NCBI GenBank assembly: GCA_031177845.1
Contig: JAPSGG010000077.1
Location: 1 to 6,871 of the forward strand
From: Chromatiales bacterium
GTDB lineage: Bacteria; Pseudomonadota; Gammaproteobacteria; JACCYU01
Direction: 5' to 3'
DNA: 6,871 nucleotides
Shown here: positions 1 through 6,451 of the stretch, in pieces
Layout of the letters: each line of letters begins with the position of its first letter
Position numbering within the stretch: position 1 is the first letter of the stretch
The notes under the pieces: model-generated
What the model was told of the DNA's origin: nothing
The model's database searches: none
What the model saw: only the letters and a program-made list of their open reading frames with translations
Made by a program: the position numbers and the translations under genes

Positions 1-108
1 GATTTCAAAAGCGACCCGAGCCGAGCGCGCTACTGTCGCGATAGGCGCGTCGGGTAAGGCTTCGATCATGCGAAGCAGGATCTCGTTGTATTGAATTTGG
101 TCACCCAT
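1..108 (-). CDS. Partial reading frame of unknown function, N-terminus only
   Basis: On the minus strand an ATG at 108-106 opens a frame that stays open for 36 codons and leaves the window at position 1, so only the N-terminus is present. It begins MGDQIQYNEILLRMIEALPD and continues with an alanine- and arginine-rich stretch. The pattern EILLRMIEALPDAPIATVARSARVAFEI looks like a regular amphipathic helix and has the composition of a real protein. The Shine-Dalgarno is weak (only a GGCTCC-like stretch precedes the ATG). I do not recognise a family. It is divergent from the genes to its right. With so few codons it could be chance. Confidence 0.4.
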   Translation of the reverse strand, partial: MGDQIQYNEILLRMIEALPDAPIATVARSARVAFEI

Positions 109-152
109 ACTGGAGCCGCTTGATAGTGGGGGAAGTCTCTAGCGTGGCCGTT

Positions 153-356
153 CTAGACTTGTAGATAATTTAGTAGACAATTTAGTAAGCAAGAAGTGCG
201 CCCACGTGATCCCGTAATGGCGGGTCCTATTAGGCCCACTCTACTGTCACTGTCGCCGCATACGGTGCACCAGATGCAATCCTTGTCTATATGCGTCGCA
301 TCATAGTCGGGCAACAAGAAATCTGCCGGGGCCACTTCCGTGAACAACTTATACAT
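153..356 (-). CDS. Doubtful small cysteine-containing ORF
   Basis: A 67-codon minus-strand frame starts at an ATG at 356-354. An in-frame TGA lies three codons upstream, so this is the only start. The middle contains closely spaced cysteines (CIWCTVC) that could bind metal. The end contains the repeat LLNCLLN, which simply reads through the 12-bp tandem DNA repeat at 161-187. There is no Shine-Dalgarno site. No family is recognised. Listed because the first half has a natural-looking composition; it may well be a chance ORF. Confidence 0.2.
   Translation of the reverse strand: MYKLFTEVAPADFLLPDYDATHIDKDCIWCTVCGDSDSRVGLIGPAITGSRGRTSCLLNCLLNYLQV
161..187. repeat. Tandem 12-bp repeat, two copies plus three bases
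   Basis: GTAGATAATTTA (161-172) is followed directly by GTAGACAATTTA (173-184) and a further GTA (185-187). The copies differ at one base. This AT-rich patch stands out from its surroundings and lies 53-79 bp upstream of the minus-strand partial gene that starts at 108. It could be a protein-binding iteron, part of that gene's promoter region, or replication slippage. Confidence 0.7.
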
Positions 357-439
357 ATCTGATCAGCAGTACCGGCGGCTGTGCGATGAATACGCTGCCT
401 TGCAGATGTATCTGATAGAACTCATGAAGGGAGGCGCGA

Positions 440-466
440 TCCTGTGCGCTATAAGAGAGCACAGGA
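440..466. other. Short stem-loop, 8-bp stem
   Basis: TCCTGTGC (440-447) is the exact reverse complement of GCACAGGA (459-466), with an 11-base loop. No T run follows on either strand, so it is not a clear intrinsic terminator. Function unknown. Confidence 0.5.
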
Positions 467-494
467 CATTATGAACGCGCCTATCACCCCATAC

Positions 495-506
495 GCACTA
501 TAGTGC
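495..506. promoter_or_regulatory. Perfect 12-bp palindrome, possible operator
   Basis: GCACTATAGTGC reads the same on both strands. Its size and symmetry suit a dimeric repressor site. It lies about 190 bp upstream of the zinc-ribbon gene, and no convincing promoter could be placed around it. A 12-bp palindrome can occur by chance. Confidence 0.3.
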
Positions 507-544
507 AGACTGCTGACAGCAATGTGACAAAGGGAGGGAAGCGC

Positions 545-565
545 CCCGCCGTCCCTTGTGGCGGG
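545..565. repeat. GC-rich hairpin sharing a 12-mer with the hairpin near 6825
   Basis: CCCGCC (545-550) pairs with GGCGGG (560-565) around a 9-base loop. The 12-mer CCCTTGTGGCGG (553-564) recurs exactly at 6825-6836, and both copies are preceded by GCCCCGCC. In both places the sequence forms a small hairpin, which suggests a short REP-like repeat family rather than a terminator; there is no T run. Confidence 0.4.
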
Positions 566-694
566 ACGTGGCAGAGATACCCGCAGCGTGCATTAGGTGT
601 GGCTTAAGGCGGCGCGGGTGTTCGATGGGGTATAGGGCAGCACTTGCCTTCCTACATATCAAGACACCGTCTTGGAAATCTACCATCCGGAAAA

Positions 695-883
695 ATGAAC
701 TCACGCGGGTGCACCAGCATGAAGTCAGTCTCTGACGCTCACCGGCTAGCGATCCCGTGTTCCAATTGCGGCCACATGATCAACAAGACCATCAAATGGT
801 TTAGGCACAACCAAAGACTCGCTTGCCCTGAGTGCGGTGTCAACGCCTGCCTTGATACCATGCACCTAAAACGGCAGAAGTAG
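695..883 (+). CDS. Small zinc-ribbon protein, probably C-terminally frameshifted
   Basis: A 62-codon frame from the ATG at 695. The same frame is open back to a TTG at 644, and another ATG lies at 719. I chose 695 because GGA lies just upstream, though the site is weak. Two CxxC knuckles, C22-S-N-C25-G and C44-P-E-C47-G, are 18 residues apart. This is the classic four-cysteine zinc-ribbon layout, with an aromatic and basic stretch (KWFRHNQR) between the knuckles. Such proteins bind nucleic acids or partner proteins; the exact role is not recognisable. The end in this frame (HLKRQK) is abrupt, and a better-looking tail continues in the -1 frame to 936, so the gene may be broken or this copy may carry a one-base deletion. 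Confidence 0.55.
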   Translation: MNSRGCTSMKSVSDAHRLAIPCSNCGHMINKTIKWFRHNQRLACPECGVNACLDTMHLKRQK

Positions 884-936
884 ATGAGGCAATCGACGAC
901 CTTTTGCAGGAGGTTATAAGGTTGAGTAGCCAGTAG
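856..936 (+). pseudogene. Displaced C-terminal tail of the zinc-ribbon gene (-1 frame)
   Basis: In the frame one base back from the zinc-ribbon frame, the codons after the stop at 853-855 read through to a TAG at 934-936. They encode a helical acidic tail ending TAEVDEAIDDLLQEVIRLSS plus Q. Its heptad-like spacing of I, L, L, V, I and L is typical of real coding sequence. The switch point can be the A run at 868-871: one extra A would join ...MHLK directly to TAEVDEA... and give a protein of about 80 residues. The junction is therefore read as a single-base deletion (mutation or sequencing error). Programmed slippage at CTAAAAC is less likely. Confidence 0.4.
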
Positions 937-1364
937 CGTGGCGTGAATGGGCCGGGCCGGATGGCTCAAGCGCTGCTAGATACCAAAGCCATATTATCGT
1001 TATTGAGAACCACGCTAAGGGAAGCTCTGCGAGCTGCGTTGACAGGACGATCAGCGGCTTGCGTCAGTGGCTGTAGCACGAAGGTCATCATAGCCGTGAG
1101 TTGATCCACTACCAGCATGAGCGATGCAATCCTGCAATTGAGCAATGCCGTAAGGTCGAGCGCTGCTGGAGAGCTTCCCACTACTTTGGAGCCCAGTTGC
1201 TCTCCTGTTCGTCCGCGGTGAGCACGCTGAACCGGGCGCGACGCTCGCCAAACTAGCCTGCGGGCGCAGCTATACAAGGAACTGGCGCAGTATGTAGCAC
1301 CCGAGCAAGGCGGTCGACAGCAAGGCCGTGATGGGCTGGTCCTGGATCTATGCGATCCGTGCGA

Positions 1365-1382
1365 GATATAAGCGCTAATATC
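1365..1382. promoter_or_regulatory. 18-bp near-perfect palindrome, possible operator
   Basis: GATATAAGCGCTAATATC is symmetric over all 18 bases except one A/A pair on either side of the central AGCGCT. It sits 256 bp upstream of the regulator start, in DNA with no gene. Its length and symmetry are typical of a dimeric regulator site, and it is the longest palindrome I found in the left half. The binding protein is unknown. Confidence 0.35.
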
Positions 1383-1603
1383 AGCGGGAGCCGATCACCA
1401 AGGAACGCTGACGCGAATTCCAAGGCGGATGCGGCAACCTCCCAGGCCCTTGGCTCTGATCATTGAGCAACTCCTATCCATGCTATGACTACTCCAATCC
1501 ATGTAGCGCGGAGGATCGCCAGCATCGCATTTGCTAAGCCGCAACCGATCTATTCGCGTTAATGGCTTACGGACTTGGAAACTCGTGCGCCCGCACTCTC
1601 GTC

Positions 1604-1634
1604 TATACTCCTTCTCAGGTGGTGAAAATTAAGG
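1604..1634 (+). promoter_or_regulatory. Possible -10 box and weak ribosome site of the regulator gene
   Basis: TATACT (1604-1609) matches the sigma-70 -10 consensus at five of six positions, 30 bp before the start codon. No good -35 lies at the right distance; TTGGAA at 1575-1580 would need a 23-bp spacer. AAGG (1631-1634) is four bases from the ATG, a short and weak Shine-Dalgarno. Activator-dependent expression and modest translation would fit, but this is a weak call. Confidence 0.25.
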
Positions 1635-1638
1635 CTCC

Positions 1639-4600
1639 ATGCAAGGAGAATTTGCTGCTCGAACAAAAAGGCGAGCACTGGCCAAGATTAGCCGGCCACA
1701 TGTTCGGGAGATTCTAGCCCGCGAGCGGTTGTACGCGAAGCTCGATGCGGCGCGTGTACACCCGGTCACTTGGATCATGGGACCGGCCGGCTCGGGCAAG
1801 ACTACATTGGTCGCCAGTTTTCTCGATGCCCGCAAGCTGCCCTGCGTGTGGTATCAAGTCGACGAAGGCGACAACGACATTGCCACCTTCTTCTATTACT
1901 TGGGGCTCGCTGACCAACAAGCCAATCCGCGCAAGCAGAAGCCCTTGCCCTTGTTCTCCTTCGAGTACGCCCACGGAGTACCCACGTTCGCCCGCAATTT
2001 TTTCAGCGAACTGTGCGAGCGGCTCCCGAGACCGGCGGCGCTGGTGTTCGACAACTATCACGAGGCCGGCTCTGACTCTAAGCTCCATGAGGTGATGCGC
2101 GCAGGCCTTGAGGCCATTCCGGCGCGATGTCAGGTCATCGCGATCAGTCGTCAATCACCGCCACCGGCGCTCGCGCGCCTGCAGGCCAATCGCGCGATGG
2201 CGGTTATAGGCTGGAAAGACTTACAACTGAGCGAAACCGAGGCGCGGGCGATCGTAGTGTTACGTGAGCCAGAACTTGGCGCCATCATCAGCTTTAAACC
2301 GTGGGTGGCGCGCCTCCAAGGCTGGGTGGCAGGTCTGGTGCTGTTGCTCGAATGGCTGCGCACCGAAGAGGTCGAGCCCGAGGGGCTCGCGACCTTTGCT
2401 CCGGAGAGCATCTTTGACTACTTCGCTGGCGAATTGCTGGAGCGTCTCAAGCCCGAGGCTCAGGCATTTTTGCTAAAAAGCGCCATCCTGCCCAAGATGA
2501 CCCCATCGATGACCGCCATACTGACGGGTGAGGCCCACGCCGAGCGAATTTTGGCCGACCTGCACCGTCGAAATCTCTTCATCACCCGCCACACGAATGC
2601 GGATAAGGTCTACCAATATCACCCGCTGCTGCGTGAGTTCCTGCTGGCGCAGCTTGAGGAGACGGTTCCGCCAGAGGAGCTGATTGCTCTCAAGCGCCAG
2701 GGCGCGGCCTTACTGGAAGGCGAAGGACGGATCGAATCCGCCATCGAGCTCTTACGAGAGACCCAGGATTGGTCACGCATGACCGAGTTCATAAAATCTA
2801 GCGCACCCGCAATGTTGGCCCAGAGCCGCAGCGCCACACTCGAAGAGTGGATTCGGGCATTGCCGGAAAACGTGCGTGCATCCGACGCCTGGATCACGTA
2901 TTGGTGGGGCCAATCCATATTGGCCGTCAGGCCGGCGCACAGCCTGCGCTGCTTTGAAATGGCGTTCGACAAGTTTCATATGGCAGGCGATGCGTCAGGA
3001 TTATATCTCGCCTGGTGCGGTGTCATGGAGGCGATCCAGTACGATCGTAGCGGGTCCTACAAACGTTGGGATCCTTGGATGGAGCGTCTCGAAGCGCTAC
3101 TCCAGACGAATGCAGAGTTTCCTTCAATGGAGATCGAGTGCAGGGTCGCTCAGAGGATGAACATGGCGCTCGAGTTCCGCAACCCCACGCATCCGCGGCG
3201 CCCCTGGTGGCGCGAGCGTATGCTCGAGCTGACGGCGGCGACAGGTAATACTTCGTTGCAAGCAGATACGCTGGCGCGCACCACGCTAGCGGATGCGCAT
3301 CGCGACTTAGCGCGGGCGGGGACGACCGCCGGCGCACTCCGCCAGCTCATGAAGTCCGGCGAGATCTCTCCGCTCGCGATGGCGATCGGTTATACGGCTT
3401 TGGCTGTCTATTACTGCGCCTGTGGCCGTATTGCCGACTCTGTGGACAGCGCGAGCAAAGGCGTAACGCTGGCGGAGAAGACCGGCATCCACACCTGGGA
3501 TTACATGTGTCACGTGTGGATGACCGTGGGTGCGCTCGGGAAAAGCGATCTGCAGAAAGGGAGAGAGATGCTTGCTCAGGTGGCCAATCGACCCGAGGCG
3601 CGGGGGACTGTTGGTGGACACTATTATCACCAGCTCGCCGCATGGGCCGCTCTCCTAGAGGAGGATTACGCTGAAGCCGTGGCGCACGCGAGAGAGTGTG
3701 TCAGGACCGGCAACGAGTGCGGCGATCAGAGACTCCGGCCTTGGGGTCGTGCCACGCTGGCGTGGGCGCTGTGCGCTCAAGGCCATACTAAAGAGGCTAA
3801 AACCGTTGCTGATGAAGCCCTCGAACTCGCCCGCCGCGGCGGCACGCACTGGGTGGAGTGGGACTGCTTGCTCGTTCAAGCCTATGCGGCTTTTCGCGCG
3901 GGCGATGACATGTTGGGTCATCGCAAGCTCGAGGAGGTATTTGGCCTCGGTCGATCGCACGGCTATTTTGGCGCGCCGGCCTGTCCAGGCTATGCGATTA
4001 CACTCTTGTGTATTAGGGCGCTCGCCGCCGGCATCGAAACCGCATACGCGCGCGATCTTGCTCGCATCTGGGGCCCGTCGTCTGAGCGCCCGCCGCTGGA
4101 ATTAGAGAACTGGCCGTGGGCGGTTAAAGTCTACACGCTCGGCCGCTTTGAAATACTGCGCGATGATCGACCGCTCGCATTCTCGCGCAAGGCGCCGAAG
4201 AAGCCGCTGCAGCTGCTCAAGGCGATCGTTGCGGCCGGTGGCCGAGGGGTTGGCGAGGCACAACTCACCGACGCGCTGTGGCCGGAGCAAGAGGGTGACG
4301 CCGCTCACCATGCCTTCGCGTCGGCGCTTCATCGTTTGCGCCAACTACTCGGTGAAGCAACGGTCAGCTTAGTAGAAGGTCGGGTCAATTTGGACCTGCG
4401 CCGCGTTTGGGTCGACAGCTGGACATTCGAATCCCTCGCGGTCCAGGCCGAGACTGCGCCATCAGCGGGATCACCGGACACGTGGGTCAGCTCAGCCGAG
4501 CAGGCGGTGAGCCTATACTCAGGGAACTTCCTTGCCGATGAGCTTGAGTCTGCCTGGGCAGAAGTGCCGCGTCACCGCCTGCGCACCCGGTTCATTCGAC

Positions 4601-4854
4601 TCGTGCAAGCGCTCGCAGCTCATTTTGAACAAGCGGGCGACTGGACAGCAGCGCTTAGCGCTTACGAACATGGACTTGAAATCGACGACTTGGCCGAATC
4701 CCTCTACCAGGGATTGATGCGCTGCCATCATCAGCTCGGGCATCGGGCTGAGGCGCTGGATGCCTACTACCGCTGTAAGCTCCGTCTCTCGATCTGCCTG
4801 AGCGCCAAGCCCTCGGCCGCCACCGAGGCGATCCTCAAGACAGTGCAGCAATAG
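1639..4854 (+). CDS. STAND-type transcriptional regulator: MalT-like ATPase, TPR, C-terminal BTAD
   Basis: A 1071-residue cytoplasmic signal-transducing ATPase regulator. The P-loop GPAGSGKTT is at residues 48-56, the Walker B strand AALVFDNY (D138) at 133-140, and a sensor-like IAISRQSPP with R171 at 167-175. A winged-helix segment typical of MalT relatives (LHRRNLFITR...YHPLLREFLLAQL) lies at 308-339. Residues about 345-810 are helical TPR-like repeats, the probable ligand- or partner-binding arm. Residues about 828-922 form an OmpR/PhoB-type winged helix (KAPKKPLQLLKA, GGRGVGEAQLTDALWP, HRLRQLLG), and about 924-1071 a bacterial transcriptional activator domain (BTAD) with its own helical repeats. 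The family is known to oligomerise on ATP and inducer binding. The order is reversed relative to AfsR, where winged helix and BTAD come first, and no LuxR helix-turn-helix is seen. No stop, frameshift or missing key motif was noticed. The ATG at 1639 is the first start in the frame region with homology-like sequence. The inducer and targets are unknown. Confidence 0.95.
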   Translation: MQGEFAARTKRRALAKISRPHVREILARERLYAKLDAARVHPVTWIMGPAGSGKTTLVASFLDARKLPCVWYQVDEGDNDIATFFYYLGLADQQANPRKQKPLPLFSFEYAHGVPTFARNFFSELCERLPRPAALVFDNYHEAGSDSKLHEVMRAGLEAIPARCQVIAISRQSPPPALARLQANRAMAVIGWKDLQLSETEARAIVVLREPELGAIISFKPWVARLQGWVAGLVLLLEWLRTEEVEPEGLATFAPESIFDYFAGELLERLKPEAQAFLLKSAILPKMTPSMTAILTGEAHAERILADLHRRNLFITRHTNADKVYQYHPLLREFLLAQLEETVPPEELIALKRQGAALLEGEGRIESAIELLRETQDWSRMTEFIKSSAPAMLAQSRSATLEEWIRALPENVRASDAWITYWWGQSILAVRPAHSLRCFEMAFDKFHMAGDASGLYLAWCGVMEAIQYDRSGSYKRWDPWMERLEALLQTNAEFPSMEIECRVAQRMNMALEFRNPTHPRRPWWRERMLELTAATGNTSLQADTLARTTLADAHRDLARAGTTAGALRQLMKSGEISPLAMAIGYTALAVYYCACGRIADSVDSASKGVTLAEKTGIHTWDYMCHVWMTVGALGKSDLQKGREMLAQVANRPEARGTVGGHYYHQLAAWAALLEEDYAEAVAHARECVRTGNECGDQRLRPWGRATLAWALCAQGHTKEAKTVADEALELARRGGTHWVEWDCLLVQAYAAFRAGDDMLGHRKLEEVFGLGRSHGYFGAPACPGYAITLLCIRALAAGIETAYARDLARIWGPSSERPPLELENWPWAVKVYTLGRFEILRDDRPLAFSRKAPKKPLQLLKAIVAAGGRGVGEAQLTDALWPEQEGDAAHHAFASALHRLRQLLGEATVSLVEGRVNLDLRRVWVDSWTFESLAVQAETAPSAGSPDTWVSSAEQAVSLYSGNFLADELESAWAEVPRHRLRTRFIRLVQALAAHFEQAGDWTAALSAYEHGLEIDDLAESLYQGLMRCHHQLGHRAEALDAYYRCKLRLSICLSAKPSAATEAILKTVQQ

Positions 4855-5524
4855 GACCAGGCGTTCTGGCATCATCAAACCTTCCGACCCTGCGCGGGCG
4901 GCGATCGCGACCCTAAACCGGAGCCGGCCGCTACCAGTTTCACAATCCGTATCCTATCTGCACTTCTGCTAACCGTGCGCTTTTCCGCCTCACGAAGGAG
5001 AAGCGATCACACGCAGACGTTACCAACGGTTAGATCTTGCAGAAATAGTCAAATATCAGTCGTTCTATTCCAACCCGCAAATGCACGTTCAACTTACGAC
5101 AAAGGCTCAGGCTGGTAGATCTCTCAACGTACCGCTCGTTATGCAAATTGTCAGCTGGGCGATATTTCGGTACGAAGGGCAGCATCTGCTCGCGATATGC
5201 TCGAAGTAGCCTGGATCCGAGCCTTTTGGCTTTTAAGGGTGTGTGGCGGAAATGGATTTGTGCCAGATGAGTGGCCGGATTCATTGGATCGGAGCACCGA
5301 GCGCTGCAAACGTTCGTTTGTCCCGAATGGTGAATTGTATCTCACCGCAGTCTCGATGCACCGCGCCCAAAGCACGCTTGCCCTGACGAGCGGCCCCTCG
5401 ATATAGCGTTCCCGGCCTAGTTGGAGCGGTTGCTGACAGCCGCCACCGTAGCCTTCACGCGAGTGACCGTGCCCGATATTGCAATCCGTACCCAATCGGA
5501 ACCCTCACTGGGCGTAGTCTCCAG

Positions 5525-5536
5525 TGTCGCGCGACA
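5525..5536. promoter_or_regulatory. Perfect 12-bp palindrome upstream of the SnoaL gene
   Basis: TGTCGCGCGACA is fully symmetric and lies about 90 bp before the SnoaL start codon, a plausible operator position. No clear -35/-10 pair could be placed next to it. GC-rich palindromes of this length do arise by chance. Confidence 0.3.
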
Positions 5537-5614
5537 TGACCGCGTTTAACACTTCAGCGGTGGCAGCCGAATTCATACCTGGCACCACGCTGATCAACAC
5601 AGGGCATTTTGCAC

Positions 5615-5620
5615 AGGAGG
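5615..5620 (+). promoter_or_regulatory. Strong Shine-Dalgarno of the SnoaL gene
   Basis: AGGAGG lies seven bases before the ATG at 5628 and fixes that codon as the start. The second ATG, at 5631, would be ten bases away. Confidence 0.8.
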
Positions 5621-5627
5621 ATTAAAG

Positions 5628-6185
5628 ATGATGACGACGACAGCTAGATCTAACTCCACACGCTCGCTGATAGCGGCCAGTGTGCTGACCCTAATCGGAT
5701 GCGCCATGCCAGGCGGCTCATCCATCGCCGAGGACGTATCAATGATGGAAGCGTTCAGAGAGTACAAAGCAGCCTGGAATAGCCACGATGTCCAAGCGCT
5801 CGCTGCGTTTTATGGTAAGACCGGCACCTTAAACAACCCGGGCACCGGAGAGATGTCCGGCCCTGCCATCGCAGAGTGGCTGCAAGCCTTCTTTGCCGGT
5901 ATTCCCGATTTCAAAGTTAGAGTCGTCAGTGCAGATCCCATAGGCGATCAAGAGCTGGCCGAGCAGTGGGTCATCAAGGGCACCTGGTCCAAACCGTTCC
6001 CTGCCGGACCACTGGCGGGCAAGAAACCGACTGGGCAGTCCTTTACTGTTCCCGGCGCGAGTTTCTTCAAGTGGGATGGCGATAAGATCGTGTCGGATGT
6101 GCAGTACTACGATCAAATGGCGTTCTTGACCCAGATCGGCGTCATTCCGCCGCCCGAACAGCGCGGCCAAGCAAGTGCGAAGTAA
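5628..6185 (+). CDS. SnoaL-like (NTF2-fold) putative lipoprotein
   Basis: A 185-residue protein. Residues 1-24 form a lipoprotein signal: basic R7 and R12, hydrophobic SLIAASVLTLIG, and the lipobox L22-I-G-C25. The mature protein would be a lipid-anchored domain of about 160 residues. Ala at +2 would favour the outer membrane under the E. coli sorting rule. Residues about 38-172 look like the SnoaL/ester-cyclase branch of the NTF2-like fold: MMEAFREYKAAWNSHDVQAL at the start, a GTGEMSGPAIAEWLQAFFAG segment, the strands with W114 and W120, and the terminal YYDQMAFLTQIGVIPP with D162 where this family keeps an acidic residue. SnoaL itself closes a polyketide ring, but most relatives have unknown substrates, so cyclase activity is not implied. 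The gene follows the decayed frames at 5421-5625, sits 773 bp after the regulator on the same strand, and starts at a strong ribosome site. Confidence 0.9.
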   Translation: MMTTTARSNSTRSLIAASVLTLIGCAMPGGSSIAEDVSMMEAFREYKAAWNSHDVQALAAFYGKTGTLNNPGTGEMSGPAIAEWLQAFFAGIPDFKVRVVSADPIGDQELAEQWVIKGTWSKPFPAGPLAGKKPTGQSFTVPGASFFKWDGDKIVSDVQYYDQMAFLTQIGVIPPPEQRGQASAK

Positions 6186-6202
6186 GCGCTGATGTAGCTG
6201 CT

Positions 6203-6243
6203 GGGGCGGCATTCGCCGCCCCCGCGTCGATTGAGCGGCTTTT
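6203..6243 (+). terminator. Hairpin after the SnoaL gene, possible weak terminator
   Basis: GGGGCGGC (6203-6210) and GCCGCCCC (6215-6222) form a perfect 8-bp stem with a four-base loop, 17 bases after the SnoaL stop. It is not followed directly by a T run; TTTT comes only at 6240-6243. An alternative pairing, GCCGC (6215-6219) with GCGGC (6235-6239), would place those Ts next to a stem. It may stop transcription or stabilise the mRNA end. Confidence 0.45.
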
Positions 6244-6254
6244 CGCAATTGCGA
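6243..6254. promoter_or_regulatory. Perfect 12-bp palindrome TCGCAATTGCGA
   Basis: A fully symmetric 12-mer directly after the TTTT that follows the SnoaL hairpin. It could be a binding site or a short stem. No gene starts nearby on either strand, so its role is unclear. Confidence 0.3.
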
Positions 6255-6315
6255 GCGGTCGATGCATAACGTCGCCAGAGACCAGCCTTAGCCATTTCGT
6301 ACTTCCCCAGGTTTG

Positions 6316-6342
6316 ATGACGCCCATGATGCCTATGACGCCA
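6316..6342. repeat. Three tandem copies of a 9-bp unit
   Basis: ATGACGCCC, ATGATGCCT and ATGACGCCA follow one another without gaps; the consensus is ATGAYGCCN. Seven of nine positions are identical in all three. A 9-bp period is compatible with protein repeats or near-helical spacing of binding sites, but no gene covers it. Confidence 0.65.
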
Positions 6343-6451
6343 GTTTCTAGATCTATCGCATACGAAATCAAATATAACCACCTACATTACCCTAGGCCTT
6401 ATATCTACCCATGTAGAAACATAGTTCGCTCGGCGCTGCGCGCCAAGTGAA

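Larger units (their letters stand above)
937..1638. other. About 700 bp without an intact gene; coding-like remnants
   Basis: No frame here carries a convincing gene. The frame starting at ATG 961 runs 47 codons (MAQALLDTKAILSLLRTTLR...) to a TGA at 1102-1104. The same frame stays readable between further stops and ends in a natural-looking stretch, LYKELAQYVAPEQGG, near 1270-1314. This pattern fits a decayed gene, but no family can be named with confidence. The last 250 bases before the regulator appear non-coding and presumably hold its promoter. Confidence 0.3.
5421..5625 (+). pseudogene. Putative 3' remnant of a gene just upstream of the SnoaL gene
   Basis: The frame at 5421-5549 (preceded by a TAG at 5418) encodes ...VTVPDIAIRTQSEPSLGVV... 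and stops at 5547-5549. A +1 shift near 5535 leads into a 29-codon frame (ATG 5536, stop 5623-5625) ending in EFIPGTTLINTGHFAQED. Joined, they read like the C-terminal third of a normal protein. The final stop is two bases before the SnoaL ATG, and the SnoaL Shine-Dalgarno lies inside its last codons. That is the spacing of an operon whose first gene has decayed. The family is not recognised. Alternatively 5536-5625 is a short leader peptide. Confidence 0.3.
4855..5627 (+). other. 773-bp gap with fragments of a probable decayed gene
   Basis: No intact gene is seen. Coding-like pieces lie on the + strand in changing frames. One open stretch at 5006-5209 follows a GAAGGAGAAG site but lacks a start codon and encodes RRRYQRLDLAEIVKYQSFYS and more. 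A second, at 5421-5549, encodes LLTAATVAFTRVTVPDIAI and more. A third, at 5536-5625, is one frame further on. Together they look like one or two genes destroyed by indels. No clear rho-independent terminator follows the regulator stop at 4852-4854. Confidence 0.3.

Noticed and set aside
340..474. 44-codon + frame from GTG 340 with a helix-like YRRLCDEYAALQMYLIELMK
   Set aside because: The helix looks natural, but there is no Shine-Dalgarno, the start is GTG only, and it is too short to support; possibly a remnant.
1714..2154. 146-codon minus-strand ORF inside the regulator
   Set aside because: Shadow of the regulator gene in GC-rich codons; the + strand carries the P-loop and Walker B motifs here.
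5006..5209. Possible IS30-type transposase N-terminus (RRRYQRLDLAEI)
   Set aside because: Resemblance is limited to a few residues, there is no start codon, and the following residues do not continue the family pattern.
5197..5406. 69-codon + ORF beginning MLEVAWIRAFWLL
   Set aside because: No ribosome site and no recognisable motif; only possibly part of the decayed region already described.
5151..5495. 114-codon minus-strand ORF between the two main genes
   Set aside because: Composition is unlike a protein (Gly, Arg, Ser and Cys-rich), no Shine-Dalgarno, and it lies antisense to better-looking + fragments.
5829..6248. 139-codon minus-strand ORF over the SnoaL gene
   Set aside because: Antisense shadow of the SnoaL gene, which has a strong ribosome site, signal peptide and family motifs.
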